Origin: Pyropia yezoensis
Lineage: Eukaryota > Rhodophyta > Bangiophyceae > Bangiales > Bangiaceae
Length of the DNA stretch: 64,000 nt
Direction: 5' to 3'
Assembly: GCA_009829735.1 (NCBI GenBank)
Contig: CM020618.1
Location: 27,008,894 to 27,072,893, forward strand
This document shows, piece after piece, positions 20,744 to 31,976 of the stretch. The notes under the pieces are model-generated. The model ran no database searches and was not told where the DNA came from. It worked only from the letters and a program-made list of their open reading frames with translations. Position 1 is the first letter of the stretch, and each line of letters opens with the position of its first letter. Made by a program: the position numbers and the translations under genes.

Positions 20744-23281
20744 AGCGTCTCTCTGGACAGACAGGGTGAGTTAGGCCAGACGGTGGGGAATGGGATGGGG
20801 CAGCGTGGACGGGCGGGGCGGGTCGGGGTGGAGCGGGAGTGGAGCGAGGGTGGGCGGGGTGGGGAGGAGGGCGAGGTAGCAACGGGAGGTGCGGGTCGCA
20901 AGTAGACAGGCGCCGGGGGAGGAAGGGCAGCAGCGGCGGGTGTGACCGCTACATAGACGCCAGCATGCGATTGCAGAGTAACCGGAAAGGAGCGGCAAGG
21001 CCCATGGATTGCCGCCATGGAGAGGTCACACATGGAGAGGTCTCACGACATGGCCGCCGGGGGTGCCCAGACGGCCTACACCCTGCAGCGTCACCCTGCA
21101 GCGGCAGTCATCACCTCATTGACATAGACGCGCACCCACAGAGCCAAGTGAGTCCGCTCACGCTGGGCAGAAACCAAGGATGCCGCCAAGGACGATACCC
21201 ATGCCGTGAGGCACGCAGGTGGGCTCATCCCGCCCGCCCTTTCCCCCCCCCAGCCAAGCCCTCTCGCTGGGGAGCGCGCCCCCCGGTATGCCCCGGGGCG
21301 CACCACCGTGCGGCACCGCCATGGACGCACCGGGGTAGCGGCGGCGCTTCCGTGGGACGCACCGCCGGGCTCGCCGCCCCGTGGAGCGCCCCGGCCATGC
21401 AGACGCACCGCCTCGTCGCACAGCAGTCCGCCGGGTGCGCGACACCCATGAACACGGGGGTCGGCGGTGGTGGTGGGCGCCGCACAGGTGTGGGTGGGAC
21501 GGGCGGGCCGCGGCTTACGCCTTGCCCTCTTGGCCGCCAGGCCGGCCGGTCGGACGATTGCAGTGGAGTTTGGTGGCAGCCACGTGACGGGCGCCGACTG
21601 AATAGTGCGGGCGCCACAACCCACAACCTCTCCCGATGAGAGGAAATAGTTTGGTGGGGAGGGTAAGCTACGGCTCGTCTCCAACCTGGCAGAGACGTTC
21701 CTTCCATACAAACCCCTCGATAGCCCTACCCCTCGCTACATGGCCTTCCGCCGAGGCTGACTCTTCTCAACGAGGACGGGGGGGTCCCTGTCGGCACCCC
21801 AGCCTCCCGCGTGACCCACGGGCAGCATGACAGCCTTGCAAATTTCCACCACACCCTTTCCATTGACAGGTGGAACGGCGTCCCCATCATGGGGATGGAA
21901 AGAGTTGACGTCACGCCATCAGCGCGTGTCGGCCGGCCACGCTGCCAGCAGCCACCGTAGGGACGACGAACGCTGCCGTGCGGGCGTCCCCAAAGGGCAC
22001 CCAGCGTACAACGCCACCTCCCCCCCACACCCGCGTGTGCAAGGGGGTCGGTGACGCTGACGTGGCGGGAAGGAGCGATGCCACCGGTAGAAGGAGCACC
22101 TCTGTCTGTTTCTTGACCCTCCCCTCCACCCTCGTCACAGGGCTCCTCTACCCCTCCCCCCCGATCTCTGGACAAAACGGTCAGATGAATTTACTCATCG
22201 GCTGGGTAGGGCGCTGCCTGAATTTGGCACGTCGTGCCCCGCCAGCCGTGGCCAGTGGCGACAGCGCGCTGTCGCCCGCGCAGTCAAACGTGCCAAGAAA
22301 ATCAACCCGTGCGAGCTGTGGCAACCCGCTGGCCGGCACCGGGCCAGTGGCGCAAGCGGTAGGCGAGTGGCGACCCCCCCCCAACCAAGGAGCGCTTGAT
22401 GTTGGTCTTCCGAATGTCAGGCGGCAACGGGGAGGCCCCCTCGCATTACCTTTCAGGAAACCGCGTGAAAGAGCCTCTATCAGCCAGCCACCGTCCTTGG
22501 TTTGAAACCAGGAGATGCAGCTGGTACGGTACTCGAGTGGCTGCAGGGTGGGAGAGCCGGCGGGCCTGGGCTGATACTCCGCGGCGTGTCTGCGCACGGT
22601 GAACCACGAGATTTGGGGGGGCGTGACGTGAGCGCCGTGGCGAAGGCGCTCTTGCCGTTTACTTGGCACTCCAAACGTGGTGCCCTGTAGGCGACCTGAT
22701 GCCACAGCCTGAGCCTCTTCTGGACCGGCGCAGTCTCAAAGACGTGGGACTGTCTACCGCGTGGCTTCGAGACAGGTCAGCTAAGAAGGATCGCCACGCT
22801 CCACCCCCGCCTGAGAGTGGCTGCCCTGAAGGCGTCGAGTCACCGCGCTTGTGCGGAGGCCGACGAGTGCGGCACAGTAACTACACCACTACACGACAAC
22901 AGAATCCAAATGTTTTCCACGCGACGTCACATCAACCTCCAGTCGATACGAGGGAAACATCGAATTTTGCCCCGCGTTTTACGCACTTTAGGTGTTCACG
23001 CAAAAGCCGCCAGATTAGCGCATTGGCGTCCAGCTCACGAGGCTGGTTGACTCGAGGGCACTCGAGACTCAACAGATCACACGTAGCGTAGTACTAGGTG
23101 CTCGATGAGGTTCGGTATTGGCGGGCCGCTCCGCAACGCGGCGCTGCGGATCCGTCGATCTACCCGGCTGGCTGCGGGCGGGTGGGCGGTCGCTGGCTGG
23201 GCGCTCGCCCACGCTGGGTGGCGTGGGGCGTGGGGCTGGCGGACCCTGATCGTCGCCGGGTGGTCGCTGGCCGCGGCGGGG
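20744..23281. other. Intergenic stretch without a recognised gene
   Basis: Open frames on both strands were read (for example 21091-21711 minus and 22663-23091 plus) but none resembles a known family or has coherent composition. It holds a perfect 20-base palindrome at 22257-22276 and the start of a tandem duplication at 23180. The SRPK promoter should lie at its left end, but no TATA box is evident. Confidence 0.5.
22257..22276. repeat. Perfect 20-bp palindrome
   Basis: GGCGACAGCGCGCTGTCGCC is its own reverse complement over all 20 bases. It may be a dimeric protein site or chance in GC-rich DNA. No flanking gene start is assigned. Confidence 0.7.
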
Positions 23282-23435
23282 CTAGAGTGGCTGTATGCCG
23301 TGCAGCTGGCCGTCGGTAGCCGCTGCCGGGTTGTCGCTGGCCGCGGCGGGGCTGGCCGCTGGCTGCGCGCTCGCCCGCGCTGGGTGGCGTGGGGCTGGCG
23401 GTCCCTGGCCGTCGCCGGGTGGTTGCTGGCCACGC
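23180..23435. repeat. Diverged tandem duplication, period about 145 bp
   Basis: A block of about 100 bases at 23183-23285 is repeated at 23331-23431 with scattered differences. Shared stretches include CGCTGGGTGGCGTGGGGC, GTCGCCGGGTGGT and GCTGGCCGCGGCGGGGCT. It overlaps the C-terminal end of the possible RING-type protein. Confidence 0.6.
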
Positions 23436-23983
23436 GCGGCGCCCCTCCCGCCCTCCCCCCCCACCACCCACGACAGCGCCCGCACGCGGGCGCCGCACCC
23501 CCCGCAACTCCCCGCCCCCGCCGCGGCACACGCGTAGCACAGGGTGCACCCACACGGCGCCGCCGCGGGCGCCATGACGGACGGCACCCGACCGCACGCG
23601 GCACACCCCCCCGCGGACCCACCGGCGGGCACAGACGCGCGCGCCCCCCGCGTGCCGCGGCAGCCGGGCGGTTTGGCGCCCCCAGTTGTCGCTGCGGACG
23701 CGACGCAGTCGTGACGACGGCAGTGGTGCGGCCGGCGCGGCGGCCGCTGCAGCGGCGGCCGACGACAACAAGGACGACACTGTAGAAGAGGACGCGGCCG
23801 ACCACGACGATGCAGCCGGGAGGCCCACGTGTGCCCCCACAACCGCCCGTGCGACGGCGGCGGCGGCCGCCCGGACGGCCGGGCGGCGGCGCGGCGGGCG
23901 GCGGCAGCCGCGGCGGGCACCACCACCATTGCCGCGTCGGCGGCAGCCTCCCACGCCGCCGCCCGGCGGAGGAGCACGTCCAT
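23282..23983 (-). CDS. Possible eight-cysteine RING-type protein
   Basis: No certain family. From the Met at 23983 the frame gives 233 residues. A cysteine pattern lies at residues 127-163: C-x2-C-x13-C-x-C-x2-C-x2-C-x7-C-x2-C, containing CAACGR, PCGCTLCYAC and CGGCGAR. This is the spacing of a RING domain (C3HC4) with the usual His replaced by Cys, as in C4C4 RINGs such as CNOT4. If real, it is probably an E3 ubiquitin ligase. The rest is Ala/Pro/Arg-rich and partly repeat-encoded. An alternative reading of 23700-23850 on the same strand is also Ala/Ser-rich, so the 5' structure (intron or frame error) is unsettled. Confidence 0.35.
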   Translation of the reverse strand: MDVLLRRAAAWEAAADAAMVVVPAAAAAARRAAARPSGRPPPPSHGRLWGHTWASRLHRRGRPRPLLQCRPCCRRPPLQRPPRRPHHCRRHDCVASAATTGGAKPPGCRGTRGARASVPAGGSAGGCAACGRVPSVMAPAAAPCGCTLCYACAAAGAGSCGGCGARVRALSWVVGGEGGRGAARGQQPPGDGQGPPAPRHPARASAQPAASPAAASDNPAAATDGQLHGIQPL

Positions 23984-24323
23984 GACGGTGGGGGGGGGTG
24001 CCGCCGGGGGTGGGTGCACCGACGCCAGCTGCACCCCTGCCGCCGCCTCGGCGGGCGTCCGGGCCGCCTCGCCGGGGGCCCGCGCCTGGTGCGCCACCGC
24101 CGTCACGGCGGTGGCCACGCAGCGATCGCTGCGGCCGCCGCGAGCAGCCGCGCGCACCGGCTGCTGCCGCTGCCGCCGCCACTGCTGCTGTCACTGCCAC
24201 CGCCACCACCGCCGCTGCCGCCACTCGCCGCTACCGCCGCCCGCCGCGCGGCGGCATAAGCGGCGGCAACCTCTCACAGCAGCAGCAACGCGCGGCGGCC
24301 GACGCCACCACGGCCCGCCGCCC

Positions 24324-24839
24324 ATGGCCGCGGCGGTGGCGGCGACGACGACGGTGGCGGCGACGCCCCCCCCCCCTCTGCCCCCCCCTGCCCCTCTTGA
24401 GACGTGTCTCTCCTCTCCAACCCCCCCTCCTCCGCCAACAACGGCGGCGGCGAGGGCGGCGGCGGCGGCCGCCGGCGCCACCGCCGCACCCGCACCGGCC
24501 AGCCCCAAAGTAGCGGCTACCCCCCCCCCCGGCCAAGCCGCAGGCAGCGACCAAGCCGACCGCCAAAGAAGCCACGGCAGAGTCCTCCGCACCCGACAAG
24601 CCGCCGGCACAGCAGACAGCCACCAGTCCGATCAGAACAAAAGAAGCGGCAGTCCACCGCGCCCACCAAACCCCGGATCGGCAGCCAGCCGCCACGGCAA
24701 CGACGGCGGCGGTCAAGACCCTTGACCCTTCGTCCCCTGCCTCTCCTCAAATCGTTGGACTGCGCGTCAGAGACGACCCCCCGTGCCTCTTCAATTCTTT
24801 TCATTCAAAGTACCCTACTCAACAGCAACGCGCCTAAAT
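24324..24839 (+). CDS. Hypothetical Ala/Pro/Thr/Lys-rich protein
   Basis: Not recognised. From the Met at 24324 the frame is Ala/Thr/Pro-rich (MAAAVAATTTVAAT...). After the C run at 24519-24530 a neighbouring frame continues with a composition unlike random GC-rich DNA: AKPQAATKPTAKEATAESS, then PIRTKEAAV and a less biased tail ending TQQQRA at 24839. The change of frame at a C homopolymer again suggests a length error. The lysine- and threonine-rich part resembles a linker or histone-H1-like tail, but no domain is present. It is divergent from the possible RING gene, 340 bases away. Confidence 0.3.
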
Positions 24840-27800
24840 TGCCCGGGCTCTTTCATTGGCTGTCGCGGCACGCCCACAAGACTGAGACGCGTGACGTCTC
24901 AGGACCGACTGCGGTCTAATACACGGCGTTTCCCAGTCCTTTATCGATTGGAGTGAGGGTTACTAAAACTCCGCGCTCTTCAAGATGTCCGCGGACACGG
25001 AGTTTCCTCCACGATTTTAGCCGGCTGTCGATATTACGGACGATGACGTCGAGCTCAAGTGGGCCGTTCCTGACCACAAGAACACGTTTCCATCGTATTC
25101 AAATATAGACCATTGTAGTTATTTGGTATTTTCTACCACTTGACAGTCAGAGTGTAGCTCGCAGACAGTGTCCTTGTTATCAACCCACCCGATGATCCAC
25201 TGTTGCTGCTTCATCGTGTCGTGCTGTCGTGCGCTGTAAACACACAACGCTGCGCCATCGGGCCTGTGCACAGACTGTGTCGGAAGGTTGAAGTGGGATG
25301 GCTTTCTGGTCGGTGTTTTGTAATGCGATAATGCGACCGGCAACAAGTTGCCTTCTGCTGCTTCGCTCTTTTGGCTTTTGGCTTTGTGTTCCTGTTTACA
25401 CCGAAATAGAGGCTTGCATGCATGAGAGCAGATAGCGAGGCCAGTGAGGATGTTTTGTGTACGAGAGCCACTCTCTCTCTTGCCGACGTCAACCACGAAA
25501 CGTCGGTGAGGGGACGAAGCCTGCCTCAGACGGGGACGGTCAGAAAAGAATCAGGCGTTGGCCAGCTCGGGAGGGGGATCCAGGGTGACCTTTGTCCTCT
25601 ACTTATCGGTGCACGACGAGGCGCAGAAGGTCGTCTTGGACCGAAGCATCCCCCAGACGCCAACCGCGCCAGCACGACTGGTCGACAGGTCGACAGCTTG
25701 AGAGGGGCCAAGTTGAAGTTGCCTTGCCCGAGATCGGGGCCTTTCCGCTCACCTGCCCCTTCCCCTTTCAGCTCGCGCGCTGGCATGCGTGGGCCTGCCT
25801 GCCAAGCACCGGCCTGTCCGCCGCTCCGACGACACCAAAATGAGAACAATTCACTGCCACGCTCCGTTACGAGCGGGCCCGTGCGGTATACATACGCGTC
25901 CCGCCACGCCACCGGCAGCCTCGTTCCACTCTGCCACCAGGCGTGGCCAAAGTGACGCACGCTGGCCGCCAAACGGGGGGTGAGGGGCGGGGTGCGCGCC
26001 TTTAGGGTGTGGGGGGGGCTCCTTGTGGGGGTGTGGGGCGCGCTCCCGAGCTGTCGCACAGCGCCGCATCCATTGCACAGCAAAAACAGTGGCGGAGCGC
26101 CCCCGGTCGCAGCCGCTGTCGGCCTGTCGGCTGTGGTTGCAGCCCGGCAGGTGGCTCGCTCGCAGGCCCCCCCCTCTCCCTCCCCTCGCGCGCCTCTTTG
26201 CTCGCCTCGGCGTGGCGTGCCCGGCTGCACGCTCGCCGCCACGGCCCCAGTCGACTGTCTCCCGTGTGAGGACGTGCCATCACCGGGCGTGGCCGGGAAA
26301 GGCAGGGCTGGGGGGGGGTCTCAAATGTAAACGACTTGGCGGAGGGACAGACTGCCTGCCCTCCCGCCTGTGGAATGAGCCATCGTAGGCCGCCGCTGGG
26401 ACGGGGCTTGGAGGCGGGAGGTGGGCCGGTGCGCCGCGTTCCCCCCTCCCCTCACCCCTTCCTCGTGGCCCCACGAGTGACTGCCACTTGTGGCCGCCTC
26501 CCCACAAACCGGCCCTCGTCGCGGGCTACGCGCCCCCCGCTTGCCGCGGGACGAGCGACCCCGGCCTCCATTCCCTTTGGCGCGGCCCGTCGGTGTGGCT
26601 GTCGTGGTGCCGGCAGGTCGTGCGTGGGGTTGGTGCCCGCACGCCGCACGCCCGAGCCCCCCTTCCCCCTCCGCCTTCTCAGCACGTCCACTTTCCCCTT
26701 AGTTGCCTCCCCGGGAGGACTCGCCGGACAAGTGTGCACGTAGCGGCCGCCTGCTCGTTGTCGGTCATCTGTCACGTCCCGCCTGTGCACGGGCGGCTGG
26801 GCCACCGGCCGGCCCGTTCAGCCCGTTCGGGGGTGGAGCTCGGTCGGGCCCCCACCGGCGGGTGCCGCCTCGGTCACCCGTTCCTCCATCCCCGCGCACG
26901 CCTGCCACCCCGCGGGCCTTGTCGACGCCGTCGTGCCCCTCCTCCGTGCCGCCGCTCGTCGTCCCTGCCGCCCGTCACGCCGCCGCCCGTCGTTCGTGCC
27001 ATACGTGGCGGTGGCAGCCGCGGTCCCGGACCGTCTGCCTGCTGTGGCTGGTGCAGGGTGTGGCGGGAGCTGTGGTGGTCTGTGCGGCTGTCACGCCCGA
27101 CGGTGCGCGCGGAGCTGGCCCGCGCTCCTCGACCTTCCCCTCCCCCTTGCCGGTGGCGGCCCCGTGCGTGAGCCGGGCGGTGTTCGCTTGGGCGGGGGGG
27201 GGGGGGGACGTGTGGTGACGGTGTCCACGTGCCGTTGCTGTGCGCGGCGTGGCCGTCGGGCACGAGCCGGGTCTGCGGACGGCGTCGCCCGCGGTGTGCG
27301 GAGCTCATTGCCGCCGCCTGGCCTTTTGCGGGGGGGGTGGTGGTTCCTGTGACCCGAGGGGGGGGGGGGGGGGGGGGGGGTGCGGCCGCGGCCGTCGTGG
27401 TCACCCGTTTCTCTCGTGCAGGCCCGTCACTCGGCGGTGGGGGGGTTGTGAGTGGCGGCGGGGAGACTGCCGGTAGGGGGCCCGTGCTGGCGAGCCGCCC
27501 TCTGATTTTTTTGTGGTGCCCGCTGGAGACGGCGGCAGCAGCGACGACAGCAGCCGTGGCCGCCTCCATTGGCGTAGGGGGCCCACGCCGCCACCGCACC
27601 CTTGCGGCGTCTGTCACCTGGGCGCCCTCCCGTTGCTGAGGCACCCCCCCCTCCGCGACGCTCGTCCCTCTTTGCTTTCACGCGGCGTGCGCCACACCGG
27701 GGCTCGCCACCGCATTGTCTGCTGTCGCCCCCTCACCGTTGGGCGCGCGCTCTAGGCACCGTTGTCCCCGGTTCGTGACGCGCGCAACGCGGTGGCGGGG

Positions 27801-28174
27801 GGTGTCACCCGTTCCCTGTGGCGACGGGCGTTGGTGCTCGTGCGGGCCGGCCACAGTGACGTGTCGTCGCTCCCGCTGAGCTACCAGGTGGCCACGGCGA
27901 CCCCGCGCTCCGCGACGCGTCGCGCGCCGACGTGTGTGTCCCCCCGCATCTCTATCTTTGGTGCTGCGCCCGGCCGTGCGGGGTTTGGGGGGTTGGGGGA
28001 GGGGCTGGCGTGAGGGCGCGCGGCGGCACGTGTTTTGGAAACGACGTGCTCTTGTGCACCACCTGACGCTGTTGCGTCGACGTGGTTGGCGGCGCCTTTG
28101 GTCGCGTTTCCTGTTGCCGACCCCGCCGCTCGACCGCCACCCCCCGGTAGGCGGCGGTAGGCACCGCGCCGCGG
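24840..28174. other. Intergenic stretch with a low-GC island
   Basis: Bases 24900-25480 are clearly less GC-rich than the surroundings and contain no supported gene or tRNA. From 25500 to 28170 the DNA returns to GC-rich low complexity with runs of G (near 27190 and 27355). Part of the right end is probably 5' leader and promoter of the bZIP gene. No domain was recognised in six frames. Confidence 0.5.
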
Positions 28175-30427
28175 ATGGCCGACGCCGTCCCCTGCCGCAG
28201 CCCACCCCATCGACCATTTTCCATCCCTCTCGACTGCCGCGGCGCTCGAGTCGCCGCGAAGCGGGGGCCAAAGGCGTGGCAGTCTCCCCGGGGCAGCGCG
28301 CGGATGCGTCGCGGCCCGGACCCACCGACGTCGCAGCCTTTGCGCGGGGCAGAGCGGCTGCTCCGCCCGCCCGTTGGGGCGTCCGCGGACGTCCCACCGG
28401 GAGCGGGGGACGGGCTAGGCAGGCCGGCGCCCACGGGTGCACCGTCGCCAATGGCTACGACCCCGCCGGTGGTGCCTCTGGGCCAAGGTGCGGGTGCGTA
28501 TGCTGGGGTAGAGCATACGCCTCAGCGGATGTACTTGCCACCACGGCAGCCACCGTCTTCCTCCTCCCCGGCCGGGGGATATGAGGACCATGGGATTGGT
28601 GGCGGCCGTGGCGCAAGTGGTCTTCCCCATGCCTACGCGGGTGCGGCGAGGATGGTAACGCCACCGTTGTTGGGTGTCGGGCCAAGACCGCAGCAGCCCA
28701 CCCCTCCAGGGGCGCCGCAGCAACAGCGGTTCGCGCCACTTCCATCGCTGTCTTCGCTGGGCGTCGGTGGACCTGGCGGGCCCCGCCGGTTAGCATCCAT
28801 TGCGGGATCCCCCTTGGGCCTTCCGCCTCCCCATCCCCAACAACAGCCGCAGCAACAACAGCAGCAGCAGCAGCAGCAGCAGCAACTGCAGCAGCAGCAA
28901 CAGCAGCGTCATCAACCACAACACGCAGCTCAGCAGCCGCAAGGATCTCATGGTGCACCCCTTCCGGGACCTCCCATCCACGCTCACCCGTCTTCGCTGC
29001 CGCCGCTGCGATATCCCGAAGCGGCTGCCAGTGGTGGAGGTGGGGGCCCGCTGCCACCCATCCGCTCTTCGCCCTTTTTTGTTTCCTCCCCCGCAGTGCT
29101 CCCTCCCGTCCCGGGCCGCGGTGTGTATTCCCCCCCGAGGTATGGCGCCCGCGGTGCGGGTGGGCCGCAGGGCTCCTTGCCTGGCTCCTCGTCTGGAGGT
29201 GTTCTCCCCGCCGGTGCGCCGTTGAGCAGTGCGGGTGGTGGCAGTGCGGGTGGTGGCGGTGGTAGCAGCGGCGGCATTGGCGGCGGCGGCGGTGGGGCCG
29301 TGGTGTCCCCCCGTGCGGGGGCGACGAAGGCCATTGTCAAAGTGCGTCGTGGTGGTGCCTCTGGGAGTTCCCCACCAGGGCTCATGGTGGGGGGCTTGGC
29401 GGGTGCCTCGGTGCCGGGCGGTGGTTTTAGTGGCAGCACTTCGTCGACCGCCAACTTGCGGTTAGGGGTAGTGGGCAGCGCGGAATCCCCTGCGGAGGAT
29501 TCTGGCAGTGGGTCGCCGGACCACGACGACAAACGCGCGCTTCGGTACGTTTGTCTTTTTTGCTTCTGTGGGCTGGGCTTGTGGAAGAGGGAGAGGCCTG
29601 GCACTAGCCGTCGTGTGTATTGTTCTGGTACTGGTGTCACGCAGAGAGAGCTGACGTTTTTTTTGTGCCTTTCGCCGTCAACTCCGTATCTGGGGTGGTC
29701 CGAGCCGTTGTGCTTGGCGCCCGTTGCTGTTCTTTCTGCATTGCGTATGATCCCTGCAGTGCGGAGCGAAACCGGCAATCCGCTGCTGCTTCCCGGGAGC
29801 GGAAAAAGCACCACATTAAGGATCTGGAGACACGTGCGGCGCGGCTGTCGGAGGAAGTGGCGCGGCTGCAGGTGGCGGACCATGAGCGTATCCGTGCGCG
29901 GGTCGTTGCCGAGGAGCGTCTTCAGCGGGAAAACGAAGACTTGAAGCGTGAGGTATGTTGCTGGTTGCCCACTTTGACCGAGGCGTGAAGTTTTTTCTCG
30001 TGCGCTGTTGCGTGGTGCGTCTGAGGGAAACCGCATGGTGCTCTTTTTGGGGGGCGTTGTGCATTTTTTGTTCTGCGACTCACCGAGGTTGTCTACTTCG
30101 CTACATGCTACGCCTTCCTGTACCTTGTCTTACCGTGCTTACCTTGCGATTTCGACCCAACGTGGCGCTGTGCAGGTGCAAGCGCTCCGTGGGCAGGTCG
30201 GCTCCATCCCCGCGTTTGTCCACTGCCAAGCCTGCGGCTCCGCGGTCAACTGTTCGGCGGCGTCTGCGCCGCCACCAACGTCTAGCCACCCGCTCGCGCG
30301 GTCGTCTGGGCCAGGCGGCCTCGCTGGCCACGGGGGCATGGGCTGGAGCGCGCCGCCAGGGCGGCGGACGCCACCTCTCGAGCCCCCACCCCCGCCACGC
30401 CCGTCAGACGGGGGTGGCCGCGGCTGA
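28175..30427 (+). CDS. bZIP transcription factor, three exons
   Basis: Nuclear DNA-binding regulator. Exons are 28175-29544, 29760-29952 and 30176-30427. Introns of 215 and 223 bases have GTACGT/GCAG and GTATGT/GCAG ends. The first junction splits an Arg codon directly before the basic region. The basic region reads RNRQSAAASRERKK (N-x7-R signature), then a leucine-zipper coiled coil (KDLETRAARLSEEVARLQ...) continuing into exon 3 as VQALRGQVGSIP. The tail holds CQACGSAVNC, a possible metal-binding or redox pair. The long N-terminus is Pro/Gly/Ser-rich with a polyglutamine run, typical of activation domains. The start could instead be the Met at 28451, since the first 90 residues are less convincing. 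The target genes are unknown. Confidence 0.85.
28846..28915. repeat. CAG/CAA repeat encoding polyglutamine
   Basis: About 70 bases of CAG and CAA codons encode a Gln-rich run in the N-terminal part of the bZIP protein. It is a likely length polymorphism that keeps frame. Confidence 0.85.
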
Positions 30428-31976
30428 TGGGGCGCCCGAAGGCGTCTGGTCATAGCTTTTCGTGTGTAGTGGTCCACCTACCCACCGCTCCTCCCCCTGG
30501 CGTCCCTGGCGGCGTGTGCGTGCCACGGCGCAACGGATCGCGGCGGCGGCTGAGACCCCCCAGTGGAAGTTTCCACACGAGCCGCCCCCCCGTGATGTTG
30601 CGCGGCGTCGACGACCGCCTCAACCGGGCAGCCTCGTTCGGCAGAGGTGGTTGCGCCCTGCGTGTGTCGGCCAAAGGGCGGTCGGCCCAAACCAACCAGG
30701 CGAACCCTGGGGGCAAGGTCAGGGCGGCTGACGCATCACGGCGGCAGGTGGGAGTTGATGAGAAGACAGTGTACAGGGATGGAGGTCGGCCTCTGTTGGA
30801 ACTGTACACTCTCTCCTGCGTCCGGACTGTTGTGGGCTGTGGGGGAGGTAGGGACGAGGTCGTGGGCTCCCGCGTCATGGGCGGTCGTGGGGGGTGGTGG
30901 GGCATGCCGCTCGTGCGCGGCCACACGCGTGGTCGCGGCGCCGGGTATTTTGCATGTTTTGGGAGGAATGTGCCCCCGAACTGTTGTTTTCATTCTAAAA
31001 TTCACACATTACGTTCCTCTGCGCCCCCCCTGCATTCGTGCAGCTTCCACTCGGCAGCTGGCGGCGCGCAGAGGCGGCTCCGCGCGGGCGGCCTTCGTGC
31101 GTCTGTCCCACCGCTGCAGGGCCAGCAGGTCCGCCAGTGGCCTGCCGCCCGCATCGGCCGCGACCCAGCCGCTGCGGGTTGACGCCGACTGCGCTCCCCC
31201 CCTCGTCCCCCCCAGCCGCTCCGTCACTGCGTGCAGGCCTCCGCTGCCCGCGCTTGTCTGTACTACCTGGGCCCTCTGGCTGGTAGCGCCGGAGTTTGCC
31301 TGCCTGTAGCACCGTTGTCCTGCCACATTGCGCACGCTGGCACCCCATGCCCAGCGGGAGCACCCCCTCGCCACGCACGCCCCCAGAGGGCAGCCACACC
31401 CCTTCCTCACCCCCATCGTTTCTATGAGCGTCGCAGGCCTCAGGGGGGGGGGTGAGGGGGGGGTGGGGCAGGAGGCGGCGAGCTGGCAGCGCCGGCCGTG
31501 CCGCCACGCGACGGCCGCCACCCCGTCCCGCAGGCGGCGGGCGGGGGCGCGTGGATTCGTGCGCCGCCGTGCGGGGGGCCGGCGGCTCGCGGGTGTACCG
31601 TCGCCCCTGCAGGGCCAGTCGGTTCGGCGCGTGCCGGTTGGGTGCGGCGTGTGGGCGGGGCGTGGGGCGGCCGGCGGGCACCCGGGGAGAGGCGATACCG
31701 CGGGTGCACACAAAAGGCTGGTGTGGTGGGCGGCAATGGGAGCTGGCGGAGGCGTCGTGCTGCACAGCTGACGGGAACCGTGGCTGTTGACCGAGTCTGC
31801 CTGTGAGGGAGCCTACACCCCTCAGTTCCTAGTCTTCTTGTTCTTTCTGGCAGTGAGTTGCCAGCACCTTGGCCGTTTCAAGCGGAAGAGTGCCAAACCG
31901 GCAGCCTCCTCGCTCGAAGCTGACAACCGTCCTTCCCCCCCCCCCCCCCCCCCCCCCCCCCTCTCCCTCTTGGACG
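30428..31976. other. Intergenic region between bZIP and fibrillin-like genes
   Basis: A lower-GC patch near 30950-31020 may be a transcript end. Open frames on both strands at about 31040-31310 have plausible-looking but unrecognised composition. A C run at 31937-31961 directly precedes the chosen fibrillin-like start. Confidence 0.45.

Noticed and set aside
21091-21711. Minus-strand 200-codon frame
   Set aside because: No recognisable motif and composition similar to neighbouring noise.
25119-25496. Minus-strand frame in the low-GC island, and possible tRNA
   Set aside because: No domain was found, and no tRNA cloverleaf could be assembled from the sequence by eye.
31040-31310. Possible extra exon downstream of the bZIP gene
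   Set aside because: Both strands give plausible-looking frames, the bZIP frame already stops at 30427, and no splice pair links them convincingly.
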